Part shown: positions 54,173 through 63,802 of the stretch, piece after piece
How positions within the stretch are numbered: position 1 is the stretch's first letter
Layout: the number at the start of each line of letters is the position of its first letter
Origin: Bacteroidales bacterium UBA3843
GTDB taxonomy: Bacteria > Bacteroidota > Bacteroidia > Bacteroidales > Paludibacteraceae
Assembly (NCBI GenBank): GCA_002392745.1
Contig: DGHR01000003.1
Span: 124,001-188,000 of the forward strand
Direction of reading: 5' to 3'
DNA: 64,000 nucleotides
Notes under the pieces: model-generated
The model's database searches: none
Told to the model about the DNA's origin: nothing
The model's input: the letters and a program-made list of their open reading frames with translations, nothing else
Position numbers and translations under genes: made by a program

Positions 54173-56050
54173 ATGAAATTCAGCCATCTACACGCAGTAT
54201 CCGCCATGGTAATCTGCGGAAGTATGTTGATGAGTTGCCATTCAGACGTTGATCTGAAAAACATCGACACCACTTCAGAATTGGATTTAGGCTTAGTATT
54301 GCCGGTAGGCAGTATAAAAGCCAAAATCGGAGATTTTATCGGAAATGCCAAAAACATTTACGTTGATTCTCTTAACAACAAAGGTGTAATCACCTGGAAG
54401 GACACTTTCAAAATTGAGCGCAACTACCACCAAGTTGATTTGAGCCAATACATCTCTTCAAAGGAGTTCTCTTTGAAAGTCTATGAGCAATTGGAAGCCG
54501 CCCACATGATTGGCACAGACGGCAAAGTGACCGGAACCGGAGATCCCGTAACGCTGAGTTTCGATTTGCCATTGAAACTAAACGGTATCAATAATGCCAT
54601 AGATAACGAACGTCTGGATAGTGCACGAATTGAAAATGCCAGTTTTGCCTCTATTATCAATCCCGACAATCTGCCCTTGGAATGGGAATGGATAGACACA
54701 GTAAGTTTGGATTTAGGAGCCCAAATCAATCGTCCTGCCGGCAACACAATGGTAGTATATAAAAAAGGAGACACCGGCGGATACAACCAATCCATCACCA
54801 CTGACGTAGATAATTTCTCGCTCAGTATGATGAAGAACCGCAGTCTAAATCCAAAGACCGATTGGGCCAAATACGACAACAACGTAATTGACAGTTGCGC
54901 ATTCAAAGTGAATTTCACTTTTACAATCCCCGCCGGACAAAAAGTAGAGATTCCCTCCAACGCAAAATTCCGCTACGACCTACGCGTCCGTTTCATAGAT
55001 TATACTGCTATATGGGGCAGATTTGTCCGGTCGAAAGACATGTACGACGAAGATACAATCAATTTAGCCGACAGCTGGGGTGACTTGGATTTTCTACGAC
55101 GAGCCCAACTCCCATTTGCAGACCCACAGATAAGAGCCAATATTGTCACAAAAGTAGCGGGCGCCATGGTTTTGCAAGGCGACTATCTGTTTGTAGAAGA
55201 TGCAGACGGCAATCCCACATATGCAGAATGGGATGGTCAACGCACTTTGCGAGTGGATTTCAAACCATATCAATATTTGGATCCATTTACCAGTAATATT
55301 GGTGACTCAACCACCAATATGTATGTTGATTTCAACAAAGATTCTGACAAGGGAAGTATAGACCGGTTGTTTAACAACATGCCATCCCGTTTAGGTTATA
55401 ATTTCAATGTGAATTTCAATTTTCAAGAGACGCCACAAATACGAATCGTGCCCAACACAGCGGTCCGCGTAGAAGCTATCTGCAAATTGCCGTTAATATT
55501 CAACAAGGGATTGTATGTAGATTATTCCGACACCATCAAAGATATTGATTTAAGCAAATATACAATAGATTCACTGCTAAACGTTAAAAAGAACGACTGG
55601 ATAGACACAGTAAAGACAAGCGATGTAAACCTGATACTAACCGCTCAAAATACTATCCCCTTGACAATAAAAGCGACAATGCTTTGTATCGATGAAGCGG
55701 GTAAGGTAATTCCGAGTCCCGAGGATCCGACAAAGCCATTGAACCTATTCGAAAGCGATACCATCAAAATAGATCCGCCTACTTATACATTCAGCAATGC
55801 TAATTGGAATATCGTAAAGGAGGGAGAAAACATTATTACAGCCAAGCTGACCAAAGAGAAATTAGATTTGCTTCCAAGTATAAAGCAGATAATCTATACA
55901 GCAATCATAGACGATGAGTCTCTGGAAGAAGCATTCCGCCAAGGTCAATTTAACATCCGCATTACGGATGATGCCGGTTTGAAAGTAAAGATTGGCTTGA
56001 CAGCACAATTAGGTGCCGTACTGAACTTTAACAAGAACAAAGATAAATAA
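54173..56050 (+). CDS. Predicted lipoprotein of unknown function
   Basis: I do not recognise this 625-residue protein. It is a lipoprotein (lipobox LMSC, Cys22) rich in beta strands with alternating polar and hydrophobic residues (VTLSFDLPLKLNGI, CAFKVNFTFTIPAGQKVEIP, IPLTIKATMLCID). It ends GLTAQLGAVLNFNK, which looks like an outer-membrane-associated strand set. It has its own promoter and lies 13 bases before the DUF5723-like/OmpA gene, so the two probably work together at the outer membrane. Confidence 0.75.
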   Translation: MKFSHLHAVSAMVICGSMLMSCHSDVDLKNIDTTSELDLGLVLPVGSIKAKIGDFIGNAKNIYVDSLNNKGVITWKDTFKIERNYHQVDLSQYISSKEFSLKVYEQLEAAHMIGTDGKVTGTGDPVTLSFDLPLKLNGINNAIDNERLDSARIENASFASIINPDNLPLEWEWIDTVSLDLGAQINRPAGNTMVVYKKGDTGGYNQSITTDVDNFSLSMMKNRSLNPKTDWAKYDNNVIDSCAFKVNFTFTIPAGQKVEIPSNAKFRYDLRVRFIDYTAIWGRFVRSKDMYDEDTINLADSWGDLDFLRRAQLPFADPQIRANIVTKVAGAMVLQGDYLFVEDADGNPTYAEWDGQRTLRVDFKPYQYLDPFTSNIGDSTTNMYVDFNKDSDKGSIDRLFNNMPSRLGYNFNVNFNFQETPQIRIVPNTAVRVEAICKLPLIFNKGLYVDYSDTIKDIDLSKYTIDSLLNVKKNDWIDTVKTSDVNLILTAQNTIPLTIKATMLCIDEAGKVIPSPEDPTKPLNLFESDTIKIDPPTYTFSNANWNIVKEGENIITAKLTKEKLDLLPSIKQIIYTAIIDDESLEEAFRQGQFNIRITDDAGLKVKIGLTAQLGAVLNFNKNKDK

Positions 56051-56063
56051 GGAGGGCTAAGTT

Positions 56064-58814
56064 ATGAAAAATATATGTAAGGTATTCATGGTAGCCGTCC
56101 TCGCTATCACCACAACAGTTGCAGCACGTGCACAGCAAGTAAACACGCTGTATTTCTTGGAAAATGCGCCAATGCGCCATACCCTAAACCCCGCCTTTCA
56201 ACCAGTGAGCCAAGGTTATATTAACTTTACGCCTCTCGGTTGGACAACCTTTGGTATCGGCAACAACTCGCTAACCATGAGCGATGTATTATATGTTGAT
56301 CCGACAACCGGCAAGACCATCACCCCACTCCATCCTAACGGAGACAAAAACGCATTCCTGAAGGTAATGCGCAACATGACGATGGTTGACGGAGATTTTA
56401 CACTGGGAATCCTGAACATGGGCTTCCGAATAAAGGAAAACGGATTTTTGACCATCGGCATCAATGAACGTTTTGACGTGGGAACGACCATGCCCAAATC
56501 AATGTTTCAGTTCATGTTAGGCGGAGGAATGACCCATAAAGATGGAACCATTAATTCATTCAACCTAACAGGTCTAGGCATCGGTTCGACAGTATATTCA
56601 GAGCTGGGAGTTGGATACAGTCACAAAATCAATGACCATTGGACAGTCGGTGGAAAGCTGAAATTTTTAGCAGGAACGCTGAATCTCAACATGAACAGCA
56701 AAGCCCTGAACATTGATGCAAGCATTGACCGTTGGAGACTTCGCGGAAATATGGATTTGAACATTGCAGGTCCAATTGACTTTGCCAAACTGCCGGCCCT
56801 GGAAGGACGCAGTATTATGGATGTGATAGACGAAATCCAGAACGGAGATGCTTCAGGAAAGAAAATAGACTGGCAAAAAGATGTGTTAGGCATCCAAGAC
56901 ATCAATAAAGACTGGCCGAAACTAATCACTCCAAGCGGATACGGAGCTGCTATCGATTTCGGTTTCACATACAAACCGATAGAGAATCTGCAAGTAAGTG
57001 CCGCCATTAATGATTTGGGCTTTATCTATTGGACAAAAGCACAAAAATTCAATTGTTCCGTAGATACAGCCTTTACCGGAATCGGAGAGATTGATTACAA
57101 TGACCCCGCCTTTCATGATGAACAAGGCAACTTTTCAGGTCAGATGGTATTAGACTCTGCTGTAAACTGTTTGAAAGGAATCGCAAATAGCATCAAGCTG
57201 CAACGTTCCGGTTCAGGATACGCTAAGATGGTATCAGCAAAACTGAATGTTGGTTTAGATGCCAATTTCTGGGAAAATCGCGTAGGCGTTGGTATCTTGT
57301 CAGCGACCCGTTTATACAACGCCAGATTGTACGAGGAAATTACATTAGGTCTTTCATTCCGTCCATTTAACTGGCTGAATATCGCTGCCACCTATTCTCT
57401 GATGAACAACGGCAAATACAGCAATATTGGTGCCGGTCTAAGTATAATGCCATACGATGGAATCAATATGACATTAGCAATGGATTACATCCCCACGTCA
57501 TATGCAGGAATTGACGTCAACGGCACAACCAAATATCTCATCCCGGACAAAGCTAAGATGCTCAACGTAGCATTAGGTTTCTCCATATGCTGGGGCAGCA
57601 ACCGCCGCGACAAAGACAAAGATGGCGTATGGGATAAGATAGACATGTGCCCCGGAACGCCCCGCGGCGTAGTGGTTGATGAAAATGGTTGTCCTGTAGA
57701 CGAAGACCATGACGGTGTTCCAGACTATCTGGACAAGTGCCCCGGTTCTCCAGCAGAAGCAGTAGGATTTGTGGATTCCGTAGGTTGTCCGTTGGATAGC
57801 GACGGTGACGGAGTACCAGACTATCGCGATTGGTGCCAGAACACTCCGGCAGAAGCCCGAGGTATGGTTGATTCCATAGGATGCGTACTTGATAGTGACG
57901 GAGACGGTGTACCAGATTATGCAGACTTGTGCCCCGGTACTCCTGCAGAAGCAAAAGGAAAGGTAGACATCAACGGTTGTCCGATAGACACAGACGGTGA
58001 CGGAGTGCCTGACTATATGGACGCATGTCCCGACACACCAGTTGAAGCCAAAGGCAAGGTTGATGCCAACGGCTGCCCGTCGGATAGTGACGGCGATGGT
58101 ATACCTGATTATTTAGACGAATGTCCCAGCACGCCAGAAGCAGCCAAGTCATCAGTAGACGATAAAGGCTGCGCCAAAGATTCAGACGGAGATGGTGTAC
58201 CGGATTATATCGATGTATGCCCGAATACCCCTGCAACAGCCAAGGGATTAGTCAATCCATCAGGATGCCCAATTGACAGTGACGGAGACGGAGTATTCGA
58301 TTATGAGGACGAATGCCCACAAGTAGCCGGAGTAAAAGCCAACAAGGGCTGTCCGGAAATGAAACGCGAAGTCCGCAAACTACTCCAACGCGCAATGCAA
58401 GGAATTGAGTTTGAGACAGGCAAAGCGACCATCAAACGTAAATCCTACCCCATTTTGGATCAAGTAGCCGCCATATTTACCGAGAATCCAAATTACATAG
58501 TTGAGATTCAAGGTCACACAGACAATATCGGAAAGCCAGAGATGAACAAAAAATTGTCGCAACAGCGTGCAGAGTCTGTGATGAAATATATGGTAGAGAG
58601 AGGAATTGCCAGCGAACGCCTGAGTGCAGTAGGTTATGGCGATGAAAAGCCGATAGCCGATAACAAAACAGCTGCCGGCCGCCAGAAGAATCGCCGCGTA
58701 GAGTTTAAAATCAGTTTCGAAGAGGTACATGTAGAAACTGTATTAGACCATGCAGAACAGACTCCCGCTACTCCTGCAACTCCTGCAACTCCTGCAACTC
58801 CGACTGCAGAATAA
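56064..58814 (+). CDS. Outer membrane protein with thrombospondin type 3 repeats and OmpA domain
   Basis: This is a 916-residue protein with a signal peptide (about 1-24, ending ARAQ). The barrel-like N-terminal part (about 25-510) begins VNTLYFLENAPMRHTLNPAF, typical of DUF5723. Eight Asp-rich thrombospondin type 3 repeats follow (about 512-765, core DSDGDGVPDYxDxCP), likely calcium-binding. Then comes an OmpA peptidoglycan-binding domain (about 770-890, IQGHTDNIGKPEMNKKLSQQ) and a TPA-repeat tail encoded by ACTCCTGCA repeats. A GGAGGG eight bases before the ATG is an unusually good Shine-Dalgarno site here. It should link outer membrane and wall. Confidence 0.85.
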   Translation: MKNICKVFMVAVLAITTTVAARAQQVNTLYFLENAPMRHTLNPAFQPVSQGYINFTPLGWTTFGIGNNSLTMSDVLYVDPTTGKTITPLHPNGDKNAFLKVMRNMTMVDGDFTLGILNMGFRIKENGFLTIGINERFDVGTTMPKSMFQFMLGGGMTHKDGTINSFNLTGLGIGSTVYSELGVGYSHKINDHWTVGGKLKFLAGTLNLNMNSKALNIDASIDRWRLRGNMDLNIAGPIDFAKLPALEGRSIMDVIDEIQNGDASGKKIDWQKDVLGIQDINKDWPKLITPSGYGAAIDFGFTYKPIENLQVSAAINDLGFIYWTKAQKFNCSVDTAFTGIGEIDYNDPAFHDEQGNFSGQMVLDSAVNCLKGIANSIKLQRSGSGYAKMVSAKLNVGLDANFWENRVGVGILSATRLYNARLYEEITLGLSFRPFNWLNIAATYSLMNNGKYSNIGAGLSIMPYDGINMTLAMDYIPTSYAGIDVNGTTKYLIPDKAKMLNVALGFSICWGSNRRDKDKDGVWDKIDMCPGTPRGVVVDENGCPVDEDHDGVPDYLDKCPGSPAEAVGFVDSVGCPLDSDGDGVPDYRDWCQNTPAEARGMVDSIGCVLDSDGDGVPDYADLCPGTPAEAKGKVDINGCPIDTDGDGVPDYMDACPDTPVEAKGKVDANGCPSDSDGDGIPDYLDECPSTPEAAKSSVDDKGCAKDSDGDGVPDYIDVCPNTPATAKGLVNPSGCPIDSDGDGVFDYEDECPQVAGVKANKGCPEMKREVRKLLQRAMQGIEFETGKATIKRKSYPILDQVAAIFTENPNYIVEIQGHTDNIGKPEMNKKLSQQRAESVMKYMVERGIASERLSAVGYGDEKPIADNKTAAGRQKNRRVEFKISFEEVHVETVLDHAEQTPATPATPATPATPTAE

Positions 58815-58829
58815 AATAACAATAATATG

Positions 58830-58855
58830 AGCGGTAGTTTTGACCGACTACCGCT
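58830..58855 (+). other. Hairpin between the OmpA-like gene and yebC
   Basis: Eight-base arms (58830-58837 and 58848-58855, AGCGGTAG and its complement) surround a 10-base loop. No T-run follows, so it may stabilise a transcript end or act as a weak attenuator rather than as a classical terminator. Confidence 0.45.
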
Positions 58856-58897
58856 TAACTACAACAAGCAATATAAATCATTAAATAACAAAACAAT

Positions 58898-59617
58898 ATG
58901 GGACGCGCATTTGAATATCGCAAAGCGACAAAACTAAAACGATGGGGACATATGTCCCGCACATTCACGAAACTGGGAAAAGAAATCACGATTGCAGCCC
59001 GCGAAGGCGGCCCGGATCCAGACTCCAACCCTCGCCTCCGTGCATTGATTCAACAATGCAAACGCGAGAATATGCCAAAGGATAATATCGACCGCGCCAT
59101 CAAAAAAGCGACCGACAAGTCTTCTGAGGGCTATAAAGAGATAAACTACGAAGGATATGGTCCACATGGTATTGCAATCTTTGTCGAGACCGCAACCGAC
59201 AACCACATGCGTACTGTAGCAAACATCCGTTCGTATTTTACAAAATTCGGAGGTACATTAGGTACACAGGGTTCTCTGCAATTCCTATTTGACCGCAAAG
59301 CCTGCTTCACAGTAACAATGAAAGAAGGTATTGATTTGGACGAATTGGAACTGGAACTCATCGATTTCGGAGTAGAAGAGCTTGGCGTAGACGAAGAAGA
59401 GAATACAATTGTAATCTACTCTGATTTCAACGAAGCCATCAATATGCAGAAATACCTGGAAGAAAACGGATTCGAAATTCAGTCTATTGAGTACGTTCGT
59501 ATTCCGAATGACACCAAACAACTCAGCGATGAACAACGCGAATCAGTACAAAAACTGATAGATAAAATCGAAGAGGATGAAGATGTGCAAAACGTGTTCA
59601 CCAATATGGCAGAATAA
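58898..59617 (+). CDS. YebC/PmpR-family protein
   Basis: This is a 239-residue cytoplasmic protein of the YebC/TACO1 family. The N-terminal region MGRAFEYRKATKLKRWGHMS and FTKLGKEITIAAREGGPDPD with NPRLR is diagnostic, as is GPHGIAIFVETATDN in the middle. Members are described as DNA-binding regulators, and more recent work links them to ribosomes at proline stretches. The position directly upstream of rsmG (10-base gap) is compatible with a translation role. The common symbol yebC refers to E. coli and I do not assign a subtype. Confidence 0.93.
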   Translation: MGRAFEYRKATKLKRWGHMSRTFTKLGKEITIAAREGGPDPDSNPRLRALIQQCKRENMPKDNIDRAIKKATDKSSEGYKEINYEGYGPHGIAIFVETATDNHMRTVANIRSYFTKFGGTLGTQGSLQFLFDRKACFTVTMKEGIDLDELELELIDFGVEELGVDEEENTIVIYSDFNEAINMQKYLEENGFEIQSIEYVRIPNDTKQLSDEQRESVQKLIDKIEEDEDVQNVFTNMAE

Positions 59618-59627
59618 ATAAATTATC

Positions 59628-60239
59628 ATGCTAATTGCCGAATACTTCAAATTAACAGACCATCAGGCTGAGCAATTTGCTCAGCTTGATGCGCTTTATC
59701 GCGAATGGAACAGCAAAATAAATGTCATTTCCCGCAAAGATATTGACAATTTATATGAGCACCATGTACTCCACTCTCTTTCTATCGCCAAACTCATCCC
59801 CTTCCGCTCCGGAAGTACCATTTTAGATGTCGGAACCGGAGGAGGTTTTCCCGGCATTCCATTGGCAATAATGTTTCCAGAATGCCAATTCGTACTGATA
59901 GATTCCATAGGAAAGAAAATCAGAGTTGCTTCCGAGATTGCGAAAGCACTTGATTTGAGCAATGTGGTATGCAAACAAGAAAGAGCCGAAGAAGAGAAAA
60001 ACAAGTATGATTTCGTCGTCAGCCGCGCTGTAATGCCCCTGCCGGATTTAGTCAAATTAATCCGAAAGAATATTTCCGGCAAGCAAAACAACGCCGTACC
60101 AAACGGATTGGTAGTTCTAAAAGGTGGCGAATTAAAAGAAGAATTACGTCCATTCAAAGAAGCAGAGACCACTCCATGCAGCCATTGGTTCAAAGGAGAG
60201 TGGTTCGCAAGCAAGCAAGTAATTTATTTGCCCCTGTAA
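59628..60239 (+). CDS. rsmG: 16S rRNA (guanine(527)-N7)-methyltransferase
   Basis: RsmG methylates G527 in the 530 loop of 16S rRNA. The 203-residue protein has LYREWNSKINVISRKDIDN, the SAM motif ILDVGTGGGFPGIPLAIMFP, VLIDSIGKKI and VSRAVMPLPDLV, all typical. The gene ends about 20 bases before a long terminator hairpin. Confidence 0.95.
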   Translation: MLIAEYFKLTDHQAEQFAQLDALYREWNSKINVISRKDIDNLYEHHVLHSLSIAKLIPFRSGSTILDVGTGGGFPGIPLAIMFPECQFVLIDSIGKKIRVASEIAKALDLSNVVCKQERAEEEKNKYDFVVSRAVMPLPDLVKLIRKNISGKQNNAVPNGLVVLKGGELKEELRPFKEAETTPCSHWFKGEWFASKQVIYLPL

Positions 60240-60257
60240 AAAAATCGCCGTACGATA

Positions 60258-60297
60258 GATATAAAAAGCAGCACTCGAAAGTGCTGCTTTTTATATC
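60258..60297. terminator. Bidirectional terminator between rsmG and the M3 peptidase gene
   Basis: An 18-bp stem (60258-60275 with 60280-60297) with a CGAA loop has A-runs on the left and T-runs on the right inside the stem, so it can terminate transcription from both sides. The stop codons of the two converging genes flank it. Confidence 0.88.
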
Positions 60298-60301
60298 GTT
60301 G

Positions 60302-62449
60302 TTATTTGATTTCTTGAGCCTTTATGCCATCTCTTTCCAACAGGGCGTTGATAGTAGGTTCTCCCCCTCGGAATCGTTTATATAAATCCATAGCCTTTTC
60401 AGTACCTCCACGCTCCAATATATTTTCGCGGAAGCGTTTTGCGGCTTTCTTATCAAAAATAGTACCGCCCTTCTTCTGTTGTGCAGCTTTGAATACAGAG
60501 AATGCATCAGCATCCAGAAGTTCTGACCACTTATAACTATAATAGCCCGCCGCATATCCACCAGAGAAGATATGGGTAAACGCACACTCCATTTGCGTCC
60601 CCGGTACATTTGGCAATACAGCGACCTGTGCCATTGCTTCATTGCCAAAACGGACAACAGATTCCACCGTACCAATTGTTTCATTTACCTCAAATGTTTT
60701 TTCCAGTGAATGCCATGCCATATCAAGATAACCGAAGCTCAACTGACGTGCACAAGCATAAGCAGCATGGTATGTCTGCGAAGCATGCATCTTGTCCAAC
60801 AATTCTTGCGGCAGTGCCTCACCGGTCTTATAATGCTTGGCAAAAGTATCGAGGAATTCCTTTTCGTCAATAAAGTTTTCATTGAACTGTGAGGGCAATT
60901 CCACAAAGTCACGCGGCACATTCGTACCGCTTTGGCTTGCATATTGGCATCTTGTCAGCATGCCATGCAAACCATGTCCGAACTCATGGAGGAATGTACG
61001 AACCTCATCATAAGTAAACAACGCCGGTTTGTCAGCAGTAGGACGTGTAAAATTCATTACATTTACGATGTGCGGCCGATGATCCTTCTTTCCCTTGATA
61101 TATTGCGGTTGAAAATCATTCATCCATGCGCCCCCGCGCTTACCATCCCGCGGATGGAAGTCTGCATAATAGACAGCCAGGAATTTTCCCTTTTCATCAA
61201 ACACTTCATATGCCGTTACCTCCGGATTGTATACCTGAATCTTCTTGTTCTCTTTGAATTTCAAGCCATATAAGCGTTCCGCCAGTCCAAAGACACCCTT
61301 TTTCACATTTTCGAGTTCGAAATACGGGCGGAGATCATCATCAGAGATAGCGTATTTCTCCTGTTTGAGTTTCTTGCTATAATAACTCCAGTCCCAAGGC
61401 TGTACGTGCTCAGCATAGAAACCGTGAGCATGCGCATAATCTTCCAGCTCTTTTACTTCCTCGCGTGCTGTCGGCATATATGCGTCGCGTAACTGATCCA
61501 ACAGACTATACACCGTCTCCGGCTTTTCTGCCATCGTCTTATACAGCGATTTTTCTGCATATGTCTTCTTTCCAAACAAATTTGCCAATGCAAGCCGCGT
61601 ATTCACAATTTCTACAATGATAGCAGTATTGTCAAACTCGCCTCCAACACATTTGCTGGCATTCGCCATATATAGTTCACGACGAATATCACGATTATCA
61701 AGATCCTGCATTAAAGGAATAGTAGTAGTTGGTTTCAGATTCAACAACCAGCCATCAAGACCTTTCTTTTCAGCGTTGGCGCGCAGCATCGCCTTGGTAT
61801 CATCATTCAGACCAGCAAGCAATGCTTCATCAGAAATGAGCATGGTCCATGCATTCGTGGCTTTTAGTACGTTTTGACCATACTGCAGCGTAAGTTTGCT
61901 CAGTTTAGCGCTCAATTCCTTATAGATCTTTTTGTCTTCAGGCGAGAGATTTGCTCCATTATTGGCAAAAGACTCATAGATATCCTCTAACAATTTAACT
62001 TGCGCTTTGTTCAATTTCAGTTTAGCGCGCTTGTCATATACCGCCTTGATGCGTTTGAAAAGGCCCTCGTTAAGGCGGATAGTTGCAGAATATTCAGAGA
62101 GTTTCGGGCTCAACTCCATTTCTATTTGCTGCAAAGTGTCATTTGTCTCTGCAGAAGTGAGATTATAGAAACAACCGGCCACAATACCAAACATTTCTCC
62201 GGATGCCTCATATGCTTCAATCGTATTAGCGAAAGTTGGTTCCGCAGGATTGTTGACAATATCGTCAATCTCTTTGAGCCCCTGTTTCATTGCCTCCTCA
62301 AAAGCCGGCATGTAATGCTCCGCATGAATCTCGTTAAAAGGATATGTGCCATGTGGTGTTTTCCAGTTCTTGTAATCAAAGAACGGATTGGTTGCAGCAG
62401 TGGCTACCATAACTGATGTAGCAAGTGCCATAAGCATAATTTTTCTCAT
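60302..62449 (-). CDS. M3-family metallopeptidase (peptidyl-dipeptidase Dcp-like), exported
   Basis: This is a 715-residue zinc peptidase with a signal peptide (about 1-19) and the M3 core. The zinc motif HEFGH is near residues 487-491 with the downstream Glu block in the LPSQFNENFID segment. PFNEIHAEHYMPAFEEAM and the ending FRGGEPTINALLERDG fit the Dcp/oligopeptidase A group. Periplasmic Dcp removes C-terminal dipeptides; the exact class is not proved. It lies 18 bases after the T9SS substrate gene on the same strand and ends at the shared terminator. Confidence 0.92.
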   Translation of the reverse strand: MRKIMLMALATSVMVATAATNPFFDYKNWKTPHGTYPFNEIHAEHYMPAFEEAMKQGLKEIDDIVNNPAEPTFANTIEAYEASGEMFGIVAGCFYNLTSAETNDTLQQIEMELSPKLSEYSATIRLNEGLFKRIKAVYDKRAKLKLNKAQVKLLEDIYESFANNGANLSPEDKKIYKELSAKLSKLTLQYGQNVLKATNAWTMLISDEALLAGLNDDTKAMLRANAEKKGLDGWLLNLKPTTTIPLMQDLDNRDIRRELYMANASKCVGGEFDNTAIIVEIVNTRLALANLFGKKTYAEKSLYKTMAEKPETVYSLLDQLRDAYMPTAREEVKELEDYAHAHGFYAEHVQPWDWSYYSKKLKQEKYAISDDDLRPYFELENVKKGVFGLAERLYGLKFKENKKIQVYNPEVTAYEVFDEKGKFLAVYYADFHPRDGKRGGAWMNDFQPQYIKGKKDHRPHIVNVMNFTRPTADKPALFTYDEVRTFLHEFGHGLHGMLTRCQYASQSGTNVPRDFVELPSQFNENFIDEKEFLDTFAKHYKTGEALPQELLDKMHASQTYHAAYACARQLSFGYLDMAWHSLEKTFEVNETIGTVESVVRFGNEAMAQVAVLPNVPGTQMECAFTHIFSGGYAAGYYSYKWSELLDADAFSVFKAAQQKKGGTIFDKKAAKRFRENILERGGTEKAMDLYKRFRGGEPTINALLERDGIKAQEIK

Positions 62450-62467
62450 TTTCTATTTATTATTGAA

Positions 62468-63802
62468 TTATTTTTTCTTCCCACGAATAAGATTGATATC
62501 TCCGGATAATTGATAGATACCCATAACCGATTCGTCGGCAGCGGCCTTTTTCTTCTTATATGAAGCTTTCAGACCAATATATTTCGCATTGCGTGCAGCA
62601 TCTGTTCCTAACGCACGAATCACGTAATAATATGCCCCTTCAGCAGCAGGTCTTCCTCCTATATTCCCATCCCATCCTTTTGCCGGGTCAGTGAATTCGT
62701 ACACTAAATGTCCCCAGCGGTTGTAAATCCAGCAATGGAATTCCTTGAGAGAGCGGTATGCGACGCGAAATTCGTCATTTTTGCCATCGCCATTAGGTGT
62801 AAAGACATTCGGCACCGCCAAATATGACTCGCTAATACTAACCGTTACATCCGAAGAGTCAGAAGAACAATATTGATTGTTTACAGCGCATACAACACGG
62901 TAACTACCGGGCTCCGAAAAAGTGTATCGAATATCCCGGTCGTTGCGAGTTACAATAAGATCCGCTCCTTTATATATCGACCATTTATAATATAACACGG
63001 CCGGTGTAGGATTACTATAGAAAGCCACTTCAAGCGGTCCGCTATATTCTGACCCAGTAATGAGATCCTGGCTGGTAGGACGATTTCTCTCATTGGATTT
63101 TTCTCCCTCAGTACCACGAGTTGTGACCAAGGAAGTCAATTCCATCTTGACTGCCCGTACATCCGTTTCCTGCAAGAAGGTTTCCATGCACGCAGAGTCC
63201 AATCCCAATCTTTGGCGCAAATCCATATCAAAACATAGCCGAACGGGTGTGGACCCATACAGAGCCGGTAATATGTAATTTCCCTCTTGCAGCGTGCCAA
63301 CCATCCGGGCGGCAGAATCCACCCACTCCTCCGTATTCCATGCCAGTGCGTTATAGTCGATAGAACATTCACGCTTACAACGCCCAGTGCTTCCATCTTT
63401 CCTTGTATATACATATGGCTTTGTATCGCCAGAAAGCGTCAAAGTGGTCGCTTCGCAATCAGGAAGAAGCGTCAAAGAAAGATTAGCCGGTTCCGAATAG
63501 AGGAACACATAAACCGGAGCTGACTGGACGCCTGAATATACGGTATAATAGCCTCCCTCATCCGGATAAATCTCATCGGTAGATGATGCAACAAGCGTGC
63601 CATCTGTCGTATACCAATCTACATCTCCGCTTGTCGAGCGCAGATGAATTTCATCCTTAAAAACAAACAGTGTATCATTTCCGTTTATCAACTGCGTAGC
63701 TATGCCTACGCACTCAATATTAGAAGCAGAAAGAAAGCCAACCCCAACCCTCCCCAAAGGGAGGGTGAGGAAGGTCAATAATATAAACAAACGGTTTTTC
63801 AT
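62468..63802 (-). CDS. T9SS type B sorting-domain protein (gliding motility-associated C-terminal domain)
   Basis: This is a 444-residue secreted protein. The C-terminal domain (about 330-420) is the type B sorting signal: VFTPNGDGKNDEFRV, WIYNRWGHLVYEF, GWDGNIGGRPAAEGAYYYVI. Before it is a PKD/Ig-like domain (about 250-325, EPGSYRVVCAVNNQY). The N-terminus is a signal peptide into which a palindromic repeat (63748-63767) is inserted, giving the peptide LPLGRVGVGF. It is a probable cargo of the PorT/PorE/PorD system. The short Lys-rich tail is KKKKAAADES-like. The ATG overlaps the serA stop by four bases. Confidence 0.88.
   Translation of the reverse strand: MKNRLFILLTFLTLPLGRVGVGFLSASNIECVGIATQLINGNDTLFVFKDEIHLRSTSGDVDWYTTDGTLVASSTDEIYPDEGGYYTVYSGVQSAPVYVFLYSEPANLSLTLLPDCEATTLTLSGDTKPYVYTRKDGSTGRCKRECSIDYNALAWNTEEWVDSAARMVGTLQEGNYILPALYGSTPVRLCFDMDLRQRLGLDSACMETFLQETDVRAVKMELTSLVTTRGTEGEKSNERNRPTSQDLITGSEYSGPLEVAFYSNPTPAVLYYKWSIYKGADLIVTRNDRDIRYTFSEPGSYRVVCAVNNQYCSSDSSDVTVSISESYLAVPNVFTPNGDGKNDEFRVAYRSLKEFHCWIYNRWGHLVYEFTDPAKGWDGNIGGRPAAEGAYYYVIRALGTDAARNAKYIGLKASYKKKKAAADESVMGIYQLSGDINLIRGKKK
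63748..63767. repeat. GC-rich palindromic repeat inside a coding region
   Basis: ACCCTCCC, CAAA, GGGAGGGT: perfect 8-base arms with a 4-base loop inside the signal-peptide codons of the T9SS substrate gene. It is much more GC-rich than its surroundings. From memory, the peptide LPLGRVGVGF appears in unrelated Bacteroidota proteins, which would fit a dispersed repeat element. Confidence 0.6.

Noticed and set aside
58741..58807. ACTCCTGCA repeats as an independent repeat element
   Set aside because: They are in frame and encode the Thr/Pro/Ala tail of the OmpA-like protein, so they are coding repeats.
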